From: Dendrolimus kikuchii
Taxonomy: Eukaryota; Arthropoda; Insecta; Lepidoptera; Lasiocampidae
Direction of reading: 5' to 3'
NCBI GenBank assembly: GCA_019925095.2
Contig: CM034398.1
Location: 10,121,001-10,185,000 of the forward strand
DNA: 64,000 bases
Shown: piece by piece, positions 44,522 to 57,742 of the stretch
Position numbering within the stretch: the first letter of the stretch is position 1
How the letters are laid out: the number at the start of each line of letters is the position of its first letter
The notes under the pieces: generated by a model
What the model saw: the letters and a program-made list of their open reading frames with translations, nothing else
What the model was told of the DNA's origin: nothing
The model's database searches: none
Position numbers and translations under genes: made by a program

Positions 44522-46826
44522 TACATGGCGATGTATTTGTTACTGAACTGCAACTGTGTCGTTAATAAAACGCGGTAGTAGTTATAACTCTTCCAGTATA
44601 TTCGTCTATACCTCAGGAACAGTATTTTTTTCTACATTAAAGGTATTGTGGATAGACTAGTCTATACCCCTGCCGACGTGTTAGCAAAATTTCGTCTCGA
44701 TCTCTTGCGTAATTAAGGTGTGAAAACGTCACAAAAAAACAATATCACGTTGGCATATATAGTGTTAGTTAGGATATGCATTATTTTCATAATTTCAATA
44801 TTATTTTACAAAAACACAATCTGAACGGTGTTAGTAATGTATGAGATTTTTCTAAACTTTACTTCAACAATTATGTAAAACATGTAAAAAAAGTAAATTA
44901 GTAAACAAAGTAGTATTTATTTTAATGTTAGGGAGAAACAAATATCTTGAAAAATAGTTCTTTCATCGTTCCCCACAATCTTATTTCAGCCTCTTTAGGG
45001 AACGCAACTAACGCAAAAAGCTTTTTCATACTTAGTTAAAAGCCTCATATACTGGAGCTTCGGTTAAAATGTAAGCGCGTTAAATAATGTTTTTTGTGTG
45101 TTACATTATTGTAGTATCAAATAGGGAACAAAAAACCGTTTTTAACCTGTTAGAATGTTGATATAGTAAAGTAGGAGGAGTAAAGTTTACGGTATATCGA
45201 CACTTACTAATTGTAAATGTACAAAAAACATCAAATAAATCGGAATCGTTCCGAAAAATGATAGACTTATTTTACTTATTAAGTTTCAAATTCAGAAATA
45301 CATTACCTTCTTTGAGAAAAACGTAACATTTCAAAGAAGTTATTGGCAAATCAAAATCACTGCGATGAATTTTATTCAAATACAGGGGTTTCCCCGTGCC
45401 TTTACTGCAGGTCTAAAGCCGGTAACCGTTTTTTATTTAATCAAGAAGCTTTCTTTCACACAGGTTACATTGCATTAATTTTTTAACTATGCGCGCTTCG
45501 GCGACTCGGTTGCAAAATATTATTTTTTTACTTAAATAAAAAATAAATTAGATTTTTTTATATAGAAACGTTCAGTAAACAAATATCTAACTATGATGAA
45601 AACTAAATAAAAATCCCTTGCATGGTTTAGGAGTTACCGGATATACAGACAGACATGGAATGCGTTAGTTTGTTTTATACTATTATATATAAAGAATATG
45701 ATAAAGAAGTCGTACCACTATGATAATTTTATAAAATTTCAAAGTTGCAAATCTCAAATACTCGCAATGCAGTAAAGTGTTACATACATAGCCGTTACTG
45801 TAACAGAAATAGATTTAAACTGTATTTATTACAAAATGTCTCCCGGAGGGTAGTTTCTGTGGGACATAAATTCGAAATCTTAAACTGCAACAGCTATCCG
45901 CACCGCTAGACAAGTTATCATCTACTAAAACATTATAATATACCAGATTATAACGTTGATAATAACAGCTGCAATCCAAAAGAGATATATTGTATCCATA
46001 AAGCAAGATATAATATCTGTCCCCATATTTAACAACTTCCACGGCTCGGTTAGAATTCTTGCTTCGCAACAAATATATCACCGCTTCGCTCAGCCCCTCT
46101 GGTTTTGCGTGGAAGCGGGGCTATATAACATTTCATTAGCGGTCAGCCGAGACGTTCCGGTTACACAGACAATAAATTTTCATTTTTGCAAAAGGACAAG
46201 TGAAAAGAAAATATAAATAGTACCTAGAGAATTGCTTGATACATAAATTACACACGACATCTTGCTTTACAGCCCTATTTAATAACCGATAATGCTAATC
46301 TGAAGGACCTTTTAGAAATTAGATTCGTAATTCATTGGATATGGATAAGATTGCTCTAGTATAAATCTCAACAAAAAAAGTGTAAGTTACTTGACAATAA
46401 AATACAAAAACACTGAGATAGGTGGTGTTGATCCTTGACCTGCGATATGTTGTTGTTTTGTTGTATTGAAACAATAAAAGTATCAACCCGCAAACATCCC
46501 ACTGCTGGTCTCAGGCTTCGCATATTGGTAATCTTAATTATGCTGGATTCCTCAAGGTATTTTCTATCACGCTCAGTACATGATAATTATTGTAACTAGC
46601 AATGGGTAACCAACCTGATGAAATTTTCAATCTCTTAGTCATCCAGCTAGTGGTGGTTCGATAGCTGGCTAAAAAACAGGCTAATAAATATTTAGCTAAT
46701 GAGTAAATGACGCGCTAAATGACAGCTGACTGCTATCGTAAACTTATCAGTTGTCGGTTTTTGGGTCTTATTTAACAACTAAATAATAGTTAGCTGGCGA
46801 GTTGATAGATAACTTAGCCGTGGATA
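44522..46826. other. Degenerate dispersed repeats, no gene
   Basis: 45380-45690 (ttgcatggtttaggagttaccgg, then cagacagacatgg) is a diverged member of the Lepidoptera-type superfamily. 46478-46530 (catcccactgctggtctcaggcttc) matches a repeat scrap at 14712-14740. 46595-46820 is CTAG/TTAGC-rich. Confidence 0.4.
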
Positions 46827-47140
46827 TTTTTTTTTTATTGCAGGAGTTCAGCAGACAGGCAGACAGCCCACTTGGTGGAAAGCGGTTACCATCGCCTATG
46901 GATATTTGCAACACCAAAGGTGCTACAAATGCGCTGCTGCTCTCTTAAGGGACACTGGAAGCTGGTCACTAATACCGGAACACAACTCAAGGTTGTTATG
47001 GCGACCTACTTTAGACCAGGGGTGGTAGCCATTAAGTCGGGCAAATACCCTACCACCTGGCTGTGGGTTGTTTTGTCGCCTCTTACAACAAGCCGCCGAG
47101 CCGCAGGAAATTGTATTCTTTCTCCGTTCCTGCACGGATA
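46827..47140 (-). mobile_element. SINE copy, full length (minus strand)
   Basis: Complete unit from an A-rich tail (poly-T on plus) to ccgttcctgcacggata. The flanks gatatttt (left) and gaatatttt (right) may be a short target duplication. Both sense and antisense frames remain open. Confidence 0.88.
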
Positions 47141-47285
47141 GAATATTTTGTGAACAACCGCTATTTAATGAGTTTAAACTAAAAAAGCTACTCAGGCTAG
47201 CGCTCTTGATGTGATTCGAACTTACGTCGTAACAATGAGATTGTATATAAATATAACCATTACCAAAATAATATCTTGACTAAAT

Positions 47286-47420
47286 GACAACTTTAACATT
47301 ACTCATTGTCACACACCTTTGTCTTCCGTGATCACGGCTACTGAAAAGTGGCCAAAATGTCGAAATAAAAATCTAATCAAACACCGCACTTTAAAAGCGT
47401 TAAAGCATAGTTTCAATTAA
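47286..47420 (+). repeat. Palindromic-element arm
   Basis: ctttgtcttccgtgatcacggctactgaaaagtggcc followed by aaatctaatcaaacaccgcactttaaaagcgttaaagcatag matches the right arm of the 1267-1850 element. No left arm is present. Confidence 0.6.
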
Positions 47421-47598
47421 ATTTTAATTTTCTGTTCAGATTTAAATAATAATAAGCTTAAAATAAAATAGATTATACTTATAATCAAAAATTAAAAGCC
47501 TTTATAAGTTTCTTTATCTTTTCTCTTATTATTAACTTACTATCTAAACATGGCTACCTTTCACTATGACTCAGTCTTTTAAATAGAAAAATATATAT

Positions 47599-47893
47599 AG
47601 AGAAAGAATAGAATTTCCAGCGGCCCGGCGGCCTGTCATAAGAGGCGATAAAACAACGCACGGTCAAGTGGTAAGATATGTACCCGTCTGGGTGGCTACC
47701 ACCCCTGGTCTAGGTTATGCCGCCATAACAAGCTTACGTTGTGTTTAGGCATTAGTCGCCAGGTCCCAGTCGCCATTTAGAGAGCGGCAGCACATTGGTA
47801 GCACCTTCGGTGTTATAAATGTCCTAAGGTGATGGTAACCGTTTTCCATTAGGTGGGCCATCTGCCTATCTGCTGAACTCATAGAATTAAAAA
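47599..47893 (+). mobile_element. SINE copy, diverged
   Basis: agagaaagaatagaatttcc through ggcggcctgtcataagagg, core ggtaagatatgtacccgtc, tail gtcctaaggtgatggtaaccg to gctgaactcatagaatt. The first roughly 17 bases are missing or decayed. Confidence 0.8.
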
Positions 47894-48946
47894 GGTCTGA
47901 TATCAATTAAGGGAAATCAATTTATTGACTACTTTTTTTATTTTTGCTACCGCAATCATATTATAGGAGCTGAATTATTATATCTTAAAAAAATAAATTT
48001 TTACTCTGGTAAAAATATTACTAACATTTAAAATATCTATGTAGAAGGTTGTTCTAATTATTGAAGTATAATTACGATAAAATTCCAATTTCGGAGTTAC
48101 GTAGGTATTAGAATCCAATGATTAGATATATATATAGATATAATTTGATATCTACATATAATTGGTATATATTAAATCCACTTACAAATTAGCAATTTAC
48201 ATCTCTAATTAAACGCCAAAATGCTAATTAGACTAATATGTAATTGATATGTGCATACCATATCTCATATATCGATCAAATTGAAATGCCGATCTCTGAT
48301 TTCAAAATAAATGCCGAAGTTCAAGTATAAACTGCTATTTATTTATATACCTAATCATAAAAAGCCATTTTTCAAATCTATGTCTGTCGATCGATTTAAA
48401 AATTTGTATGAAATAGGCTTCGAAACGATTGAACGAACGTCTGAGAGTACATTTATAACTAGGAATGGTATCTTAAATTTTCAGGTATTCATTTCGATAT
48501 CTTACAACGTTGAGAAGATAAACAAAAAAAGATATGTATCTAATGTCAAAGTTCCACGCGAACGATATGGCAAGCTCTCTCGGTGGTCTTCGTAATTTTT
48601 AGAACGATTTGAGGCGACCAGGATGTTAGGGCCTCGAGCGAAACCTCTTTGCCTTGACTTGAGCTCAGCGGGCAACTACCCTACCTACGGTGGTGGGGTT
48701 CAGAGCCGATGGGGCCTTCCCGTATAAAGTGGTCATTGCCATATGGCAAGCATAGCTAATAAAAAGGAGTAGATAAATTATTTTATTTTATTTCCGACGA
48801 TAATGGAATGAAAGACATACTTTCACATTGGTATTGATTTATGTAGTCTCTACATAATACTATAGTATTTTCTTTACCGATAATCACCCATGAGTCAAGA
48901 GGCCAATGACGACAGATAGCATACTGAGAATTTCATACATTCCTCT
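47894..48946. other. No gene recognised upstream of the host gene
   Basis: A 94-codon plus-strand frame (48311-48595) shows no family signature. 48600-48770 is GC-richer (gggcctcgagcgaaacc, ggtggtggggttcagagcc) and may be a scrap of an unlisted repeat. Confidence 0.35.
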
Positions 48947-48953
48947 TATAAAA
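48947..48953 (+). promoter_or_regulatory. Candidate TATA box for the ommochrome-binding-like gene
   Basis: TATAAAA in cctcttataaaaagtaaac. About 28-30 bp downstream is attagtg (48974-48980), an acceptable arthropod initiator. A good donor site follows, so the three signals are correctly ordered for a short first exon. Inference from spacing only. Confidence 0.45.
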
Positions 48954-48976
48954 AGTAAACAACTGAGTCATTTATT

Positions 48977-49000
48977 AGTGTTATTGTAATTGTGTTACCG
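48977..49000 (+). other. Candidate non-coding exon 1
   Basis: Short untranslated exon predicted between the TATA box and the strong donor ACCG|GTAAGT (GT at 49001). A second donor ACA|GTGAGT at 49015 would lengthen the exon by 14 bases. The exon has no ATG, which agrees with translation starting in exon 2. Confidence 0.38.
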
Positions 49001-49522
49001 GTAAGTCATTAACAGTGAGTAAATTTTATTTAATTGTCAACTGTATAAAATAGAAATATATTACCTACTTTACAAAAATCGTACCAAAACCAAGATAGTC
49101 CCTGTATAAAATAAAATATAACCATAACGCAGTAAATTAATTAAGAACTATAATTTATTGTTTAATCGATTTTTAAATACGTCAAGCGTTTCAATTAAGT
49201 TTGAAGATCACATATTTTTTCGCCAGTAGCCTATTAATATTCTAATGCCCGGTTTCTATATGCTTCTATACATTATCTTGCCTTAACAGCGGTAGAAACT
49301 TGACATTACTTGTATGGAACTTATGTCAAATTTTAATCGATAGTACGGCAAAAGTATGTTTAACCGACCATAAGACTAGTTGACAGCTATCAGGGCATAT
49401 CCATCTCTATTACCGACCGAAGCTGTTACCGTTCTTTTTTTCTTGCAAAATTAATCTATTTAATCATATCAATGTAATTTATACAGGTAAAATAGCAATA
49501 ACTTTTGTTGATATATTTTCAG
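49001..49522 (+). other. Candidate 5'UTR intron
   Basis: Begins GTAAGT and ends with the pyrimidine-containing acceptor gttgatatattttcag immediately before the start codon. It has no repeats except a MITE-like scrap near 49250-49345. The acceptor is more certain than the donor. Confidence 0.5.
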
Positions 49523-50374
49523 ATGCTGTTAAAAGCTTCGTTTACTATATTTATAATGTCGTATGCAGCTGGCATCTTCGCGCAAAAAAACTCTGATGTT
49601 CCAAATATTGACGTAACTTATAACAAACAAGTACTTAAAACAAATATAGAGCATCCTTCAGAGCTAAGTATGGATTACGATAAAAACAATTTGTTCTACA
49701 ATTACGTAGAAGTTGATGGTATTAAAACTATTTCGAAGACAGCGTATCTAAATCTTGATACTCTCAAAGCCGCTGAAATCAAAGACGGCACGGATTTAAT
49801 CACAAGTGCTATAGATAATAAAAACCATAAAGTTTATTTAGGAGGTAAAGATGGCATTTACACGTTCGACTATAATACAAAAAAAGCTTTCAAACTAGAT
49901 GTCAATGATGCCAATGAAAAAAGCATTTGGCAACTGTTTTACAAAGATGGGCTTTATTTTACAACTTTTGATCCAGAAGAACAAGCATTTTATTGTAAAT
50001 CTTTTGATAAGGTACAAAAATTGACAGACGATAATAATCCTAGAATGAGAGTACTTGGAGTTAGCAACGATAACATTATTTACTTCGGTAATTCTACTGG
50101 ATTGTTTTATGTACAAAACTCCACTGGAAAAGCAACTTTATTGATTGAAGATATAGTTGTAAATGCCTTTAATGTTGACAGAGACGGCGAACTATATTTT
50201 TCAACTCCGTCCAGTTTACATCATATAAAGACTAAACCAAAATCAGTTGAAAAATTGACTGAATTTCAAGACCATTCGCTTTGGGGATTTGCTATTGATG
50301 GAAATGGAAACATTATTTATGGTTCAGACGATAGTATTATAAGACTCGTGCCAACCTTAACTAAACAATACTAA
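49523..50374 (+). CDS. Ommochrome-binding protein-like secreted protein, 283 aa
   Basis: The only convincing host gene here. The predicted protein begins MLLKASFTIFIMSYAAGIFA, a typical signal peptide likely cut before QKNSD, so it is secreted. The mature part is made of repeated beta-strand-rich segments (HKVYLGGKDGIYTFDYNT, KDGLYFTTFDPEEQAFYC, IIYFGNSTGLFYVQ, DGELYFSTPSSLHHI, GNIIYGSDDSIIRLVP), as in the lepidopteran ommochrome-binding protein family first described from Manduca haemolymph, which carries ommochrome pigment precursors. Length fits that family. Two N-glycosylation sequons (N190-S-T, N199-S-T) and a single cysteine (C158) are visible. ATG lies directly after a splice acceptor (atattttCAG|ATG). 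The in-frame TTG six codons upstream lies in the intron and is not the start. The whole coding sequence is one exon, uninterrupted, ending in TAA. The family call rests on sequence memory, so pigment binding itself is inferred. Confidence 0.88.
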   Translation: MLLKASFTIFIMSYAAGIFAQKNSDVPNIDVTYNKQVLKTNIEHPSELSMDYDKNNLFYNYVEVDGIKTISKTAYLNLDTLKAAEIKDGTDLITSAIDNKNHKVYLGGKDGIYTFDYNTKKAFKLDVNDANEKSIWQLFYKDGLYFTTFDPEEQAFYCKSFDKVQKLTDDNNPRMRVLGVSNDNIIYFGNSTGLFYVQNSTGKATLLIEDIVVNAFNVDRDGELYFSTPSSLHHIKTKPKSVEKLTEFQDHSLWGFAIDGNGNIIYGSDDSIIRLVPTLTKQY

Positions 50375-50393
50375 GAATATACTTACTATACCA

Positions 50394-50399
50394 AATAAA
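50394..50399 (+). terminator. Poly(A) signal AATAAA of the host gene
   Basis: AATAAA 19 bases after the stop codon, followed by a T-rich stretch. Further AATAAA hexamers near 50548 and 50718 could be alternative signals. Confidence 0.65.
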
Positions 50400-52215
50400 C
50401 ACTATATTTGCAAGTTTTCATTCAAATATATTTGCATAAATGACTTCTAATAGTCTTCTCATATCTTTGTATCATTTCATATGAGTCTGTATCTCACTAA
50501 TAGAAATGCGAACTTATGAAGTTTATTTATAATTCCACATTACCTAAATAAAATTTATACATCTTTTTTAACTATTGTAAAATTTTGATATTTTAAACAA
50601 ACTTGTAAATATATCGGCTCCACTGTACTTCAGTTTTATTTTATTGTTTGTATTTTCTTTACCTAACTTTTCAGTTGTTGGATGTATAAAATTACAGTAA
50701 ACTACATAAGTTTATAAATAAAATAAAAAATATAAGATAAAGAAAAGATACAAAGAAGAGAATAGAAAAGATAAAGACACCATTTTTATAATATAGATAC
50801 ATTATTGATAACACTTACAAAATAGTTAAAATTACGTATACAAGTAACAAAGTGCTTAAAAAAAATAAAAGCCCATTAACATAATCAACAAATATCGAAT
50901 ATTTCTAAACGTTATATCAATGTTCTCTTTTTAATTTATTTCACGAGGGTAAAAAGTTTTTAGAATTGAAAACTGAGGTGAGGCCACCTAGATTTTTTTT
51001 TGTGAGAATTGTATTTTATATTCTATATAAATAAAATCATGTAAAAGTTATACACAATTAAACTAAAAGAAACTTATTTATTTGTTTGTAATTACACACA
51101 TTATAAAAGCTATATTTTAATAATAATAATACCATTTATTTTGCTATAACGTAATACAAAAGATGACACAATAATGTTAAGGACTCTATACATTCTACCA
51201 TTTGATGGTGTGCAAAAAGATTTTTGTTGTGAAAATGTACATTACTAATGGTCCATTCCTACATTAACCGTTTGCCTCACTATCGGTTAAAATTTGATTT
51301 GTGCTCCATACAAGTAATGTCGATTTCATACACTTGCCCTATTCAAGCGAGAATAGAGCAAGTGTATGAATCCATCAAACATCAAATTAACAATTCGTCT
51401 TACTTTTACAATATAATGAAAACAAAACACCTTTATGATTATAGAATGAAAGAAAAACTAATAATACCTCTAATTACATTAAAGTTTAATTATATTTTGT
51501 CATTGCATAGAGATATACATACTTTACGTACATATTACTCTTTGAATTGAATAGTTGAGTACGGAATAAGTTTTATGACGTGGCACAATCTACCGGTAGC
51601 GATATCAGGGTTACCATCTGCAGTGTTAAAACAATTATATTATTATAAATGCTAAAGTAACTCTGTCTGTCTGTCTGATACGTTTCTAAGGAAAAACTAC
51701 TGGGCTAATCGTTAAACTGTTCCTTGGAATCCGTGGAGTCGTTTCGGAGTCTATGGGAGACAAAGTTACAGAGTCATAATTATACTAAAATTCTCAATAC
51801 GGTCATGCATCAATAGGCTTTGTATAAATAACAGTTTTAATTTATTTTTTATTTTGGCATTTATTTTAAAATACGAACAGGCACCTCAATTTTATTTATT
51901 GTTATAGATACATCTCATTCAATCTCATACAATCTCGGTATATTCTTGTTATTAAAAGAAAAAAAAATACCAATTAATACAAACTTTCCACCATATAGTA
52001 TGGAAAATTAAAACGGTGGTTTTATTTATATTTCTTTTCGACAAACCTCAATGATTCTACAAGGTGAAGAATTACTGGCGGGATGTTCCTAAGTAGTGCT
52101 TGAGATTACCCCGTCTAATTTCCACTGCATCCTATATTAATTTTATAAATAATAGTATTTTTTTTGTTTATCCATCAACGATATTAAAATTTCTTAATAT
52201 ATTGCGGAAATATAT
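50400..52215. other. No gene; diverged repeats
   Basis: 51240-51320 resembles the MITE-like scraps at 31.3 and 49.3 kb. 51640-51915 (gctaaagtaactctgtctgtctgtctgatacg, then aaaaactactgggctaatcg) is a minus-oriented member of the Lepidoptera-type superfamily. The 100-codon frame at 51248-51550 spans the MITE scrap and is not supported. Confidence 0.4.
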
Positions 52216-52522
52216 TATCCGTGCAGAACGGGGAAAGAATACAATTTCCTACGGCCGGGCGGCCTGTCGTAAGAGACGACAAAACAACCCACAGCCAGGT
52301 GGTAGGGCACTTGCCCGACTGGATCGCTACCACCTCTGGTCTACGCCATAACAACCTTGAGTTGTGTTCCGGCATTAGTGACTAGATTCCAGGCTCCCTT
52401 AAGGGAGCAGCAGCGCATTTATAGCACCTTTGGTGTTGCAAAAGTCCATAGGTGATGGTAACCGCTTTCCATCAAGCGGGCCGTCTGCCTGTCTGCTGAA
52501 CTCCTGCAATAAATAAATAATA
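52216..52522 (+). mobile_element. SINE copy, full length
   Basis: tatccgtgcagaacggggaaag head, core caggtggtagggcacttgcc, tail gtccataggtgatggtaaccg, end ctcctgcaataaataaataa. The flanks share aatatat, possibly a 7-bp target duplication. Confidence 0.88.
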
Positions 52523-52744
52523 TATAGAAATCGTACCTTTTATTTAAAAAAGATATAAGTCCAATTTTAAGAGTTTGGAGATGCGAACGTGTTTAAAAGT
52601 CAGTATCTAGAATCCCTGTTAATTATAAAAAGAGGAATGAAAATTGGAAGTGGAATTCTAGAATTTTTTTATGGAATATACACACGTTTATATTCCTTCA
52701 CATTTCTGTCAGTTTTCTCAAATCATTTCATATTTATCCGTAGA

Positions 52745-53085
52745 TATAAGTAACTTTTTAACCGTAGAAGTTAGAAAAGCTAAATCACTTGCCATATTTA
52801 AAAAATCTCTCGAAAATCATTACCTTAGTTTGTAATAAAATATATGTTTTTCTATTCTTTTTAACTTTGCTGTTTACTATCCACATTGTTCTTTCTTTTT
52901 TATTTTACTTCTTTTAAAATTAATTCTACCTAGACATACGTTGTTAAAAAAATCCTCTCAGTCGTTTGCCTGGAAGAGATCGCTTTAAGCGATAAGGCCA
53001 CCTTTTGTTTTGCCGTTAAATTATTGTAATTATTCATTCTATAATTGTGTATTTTGGTGAACAATAAAGTGTTATATCAAAATTT
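52745..53085 (+). mobile_element. LINE 3' end, jockey/CR1-group (family C)
   Basis: C-terminal codons KAKSLAIFKKSLENHYLSL-stop (stop near 52832) and the 3'UTR with gcctggaagagatcgctttaagcgataaggcc, ending gaacaataaagt. Matches the copy at 12690-13258. Confidence 0.72.
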
Positions 53086-53436
53086 TACATACATACAAAA
53101 CTTCCTCTGAAAAACTCATTAGCTTATATGGAGCTAGCTACTTCATGTGTTAAATCAACTTTTAGTGTGCAAGTAAAGCATTTCTGATGGTAGTGGTCAA
53201 CATTACCCTTTTCAAGGCCGCCGCTTAATGGGCCCTGCTGACATTTTAGAAAAGGGTCACTAATTTATCTAAACAGAGTTAGCAACTCCCCCTTAATTAT
53301 AGTTTAACTTATTTGTGGTACGGCCTAGTGCTGTTGTGAGACGCTTCTATCATTGAGCATTATGAGTTTATAAGTCCAATTTGAACTCATATACAAAAAG
53401 ACGCTTTTCAATTATTTACATACCTTATTATTATTC
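53086..53436. other. No feature recognised
   Basis: 53185-53290 (ggtagtggtcaacattacccttttcaaggccgcc) is GC-richer and may be an unlisted repeat. No gene. Confidence 0.35.
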
Positions 53437-53760
53437 TATCCGTGCAGGAACGCAGAAAGAATACAATTTCCTGCGGCCTGGCGGCCTGTCGTAAAAGGCG
53501 ACTAAACAACCCACAGCCAGGTGGTAGGGTATTTGCTCGACTGGATGGCGATCATTCCTGGTCTAGAGTATGCCGCCATAACAACCTTGTGTTGTGTTCC
53601 GGCATTAGTGACTAGGTTCCAGTCTCCTTTAAGAGAGCAGCAACGCATTTGGAGCACCTTTGGTGTTGCAAATGTCCATAGGCGATGGTAACCGCTTTCC
53701 ATCAAGTGGGCCGTCTGCCTGTCTGCTGAACTCCTGCAATAAAAAAATAATAAAAAAAAT
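53437..53760 (+). mobile_element. SINE copy, full length
   Basis: tatccgtgcaggaacgcag head to ctcctgcaataaaaaaataataaaaaaaat tail. Close to the 20.5-kb copy in the ggtagggtatttgctcgac core, so these two define a subfamily. Confidence 0.9.
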
Positions 53761-54264
53761 TTACCATACACGATTTTTTTTAATTTTGAATGGGTCCTGC
53801 TTTTTATGAATGGTAAAAATAATTTACAAATTTAACTATGCATATAATATAGACGCACGCGATAAATTTAATGAACGTTCTTAGTTAGCAACGGATGACT
53901 GCGCTATAAATCTTTATTTACGTGATACATATGAATCTTGCCAAAGTTTCAGAAATTTAAGTGACATATAGATAAATGAAATTACTTTCCTAACAATATA
54001 TTATAATAAGTAGTTTTATTTTGCACTTTTTTGTGATATTTAGGCCCAGTGTTCATTAAGGCATAAAATAGATTCGAAGAAAAGTATATTGCTATTTATC
54101 TATCTCTTTCTAGCTTAGCTTCAATAGAATTATTCCAGTACAGACTTCGCACAGCTCAGCACTGGCTCCAATCAACACATGTCTCCGTTCAGCTTCTATG
54201 GCTATCACCAAGCCTCTAGTTCTCTCCTCTTCTCTCATTTTAAATCGACAGCAAATCTTATCGT
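53761..54264. other. No feature recognised
   Basis: AT-rich, no supported feature. Confidence 0.45.
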
Positions 54265-54430
54265 TTTCTTATTCGCCGTTATTGTATGCGTAATAGGGTG
54301 AACATCCCGCCGATGGCAAGTAATGAAGTGCGAAGTGATGGCGATGGTGAACATGTAGTGTTGGCACCGCATCAAATAGTTCTTTGGAACACTCTCCATT
54401 GTACATACGGTGGAATACCCATATCGTATA
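54265..54430 (-). mobile_element. LINE ORF scrap (minus strand), partner-LINE family
   Basis: Minus-strand frame reads VFHRMYNGECSKELFDAVP then HHRHHFALHYLP, the YNGECSEELF region of the 61.5-kb LINE. Short, no 3' end. Followed by a TA/CA-rich microsatellite at 54430-54500. Confidence 0.62.
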
Positions 54431-54500
54431 ACTATACCTTACCGTATATATATGTACACATGTATATATACACATACATACATACATACATCCATGGTAT

Positions 54501-55592
54501 ATATGCACACCGTATATTAAGCTTTTCCCATCCGTGTTAACTAAAGTCCCCTACACATCCACTCCTTGTAATTAGTCAGTAAATAAACAATAGCACATGG
54601 TCGTTACGATTATTTGGGGTTCGGGTCCTTGTTAGGAGCGTGTTTTGTTCTACGTTATTCTGTTTCCTTCTTGCTAATTGATCCTACTTAGATATCGGAA
54701 ATACAAAAACATTTCTACGTTATTGTTGTAGTCTGATCTAATGACATAATAGGTTTTTTTTAATTAACCATATGCGTGTCAGTTCACGCTCTATGGAGGG
54801 TTTCGTTATAGTAAAGAACATCTATAGTTTATTCTTTATTTTTCATAAAAGAATTTTTATCATTCACTTAAATTATGAGAACAGTTATAAGTTATTGAAA
54901 ATAAATTATAAATTATAACCTACATAAAATAGTAAATTACAATATTTGACTACAATCCTAAAAAGAGCATTTATTCAAATGAGCTATGAACTCTAGTCAA
55001 CGGATTTTATTCTCTCTTTTTCTCTCTCTCTCTCCCGTTAAATATCTGTAACTTTCACAAAAATCGGTTCCTATCCAGTTCCTTGAAATATAACAAACAA
55101 TATATATATCAAATAAATTCAAACTGAGTTTCTTTGGTATATGTATTTAAAATGGATTAACATTTATAAATTAAATTGGATTAACGTTATAAACATAAAT
55201 AAAATGAGTAATGCGGTTAAAATCTGTAATACAAATTCGAGGTAAAATTAAACCATTAGCAAGGTTTGAATTTATGCTGCCATTTCACTGGTGTGCGAAT
55301 AGGGCGAGGACACATAAGCTGCAGTGTATAATTTACATACATATACACATTGTATACCAACTGGATAAGGTAAACTTAATTAAGTGTAATATATATTATA
55401 TACTGTGGTATAATACCATGATGGATTAACATGAATCTTTGCATGGATCTATGTTACGTAAATCCTTCTATCTATGAAGATATTATACCAAGAAATTGAC
55501 TTGTTTAGAAAGAAAATAGTAGTTTCTAACGTAATCGGAATTTTAGTTACATAAAAAGATCTGAATAAATCGGTAATTTAAAATGTAAGTAT
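54501..55592. other. No feature recognised
   Basis: AT-rich, with a short (TC)n run near 55020-55035. No gene. Confidence 0.45.
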
Positions 55593-55605
55593 ATGTCCAC
55601 TTTCA

Positions 55606-55663
55606 TTACATTACACTACATAACTTCACGCCAGTTCCCTTGCGGGGTAGGCACGAACTGTCC
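55606..55663 (-). mobile_element. 58-bp LINE 3'-end insertion with 13-bp TSD
   Basis: On the minus strand: gttcgtgcctaccccgcaag, then gaactggcgtgaagttatg and a degenerate tail. This is the last 40 bases or so of the (TATG)n LINE family. ATGTCCACTTTCA is duplicated exactly at 55593-55605 and 55664-55676. Confidence 0.78.
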
Positions 55664-55683
55664 ATGTCCACTTTCAATATATA

Positions 55684-56074
55684 TGCATACATACATACAT
55701 ACATACATAACTTCACGCCAGTTCCCTTGCGGGGTAGGCACGAACAACAGAGCGCCATTTAGGCTTATTCTTACACACCTCACTTGCTTCTTTGACATTC
55801 ATAACTCTTGTCATGCACGCTCGTCTGTTCTTAAGGCTCCTGACATCACCTTCTGCTAGTACACGATCAATTTGATCATGGAAGGTGTGTCGTGGCCTTC
55901 CACGACTTCTGCATCCATCCACTTTTGCATTGTATATCTGTTTATTCATTCTTTCATCATGCATTCTTTCCACATACCCGAAACACCGGAGCATTCCTTT
56001 CCTTACCTTCACCCCGATACTCTCTTTCAGACCAACTCTCTTTCTTATTTCGGTATTACGAACGCGGTCCGCGA
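55684..56074 (-). mobile_element. (TATG)n LINE, 5'-truncated (minus strand)
   Basis: The (CATA)n run at 55685-55710 is the tail. The coding part (minus frame to 55713) matches the C-terminus of the 30.6-kb copy with about 5 differences in 97 residues. Homology stops at gcggtccgcga (56074), and a long (TA)n begins three bases later, so the 5' junction lies at or in a TA microsatellite. Confidence 0.85.
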
Positions 56075-56075
56075 A

Positions 56076-57742
<1,667 letters not shown>

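Noticed and set aside
48311..48595. 94-codon plus-strand frame
   Set aside because: No signal peptide, motif, splice context or family resemblance; composition is that of AT-rich noise.
49505..49522. Start of the ommochrome-binding-like ORF six codons upstream at TTG
   Set aside because: TTG is not a plausible start here, and these bases are the splice acceptor tract before ATG at 49523.
55685..55712. Short regular repeats (CATA, TATG) as a possible CRISPR array
   Set aside because: Four-base units with no spacers, at LINE tails, in a eukaryotic genome.
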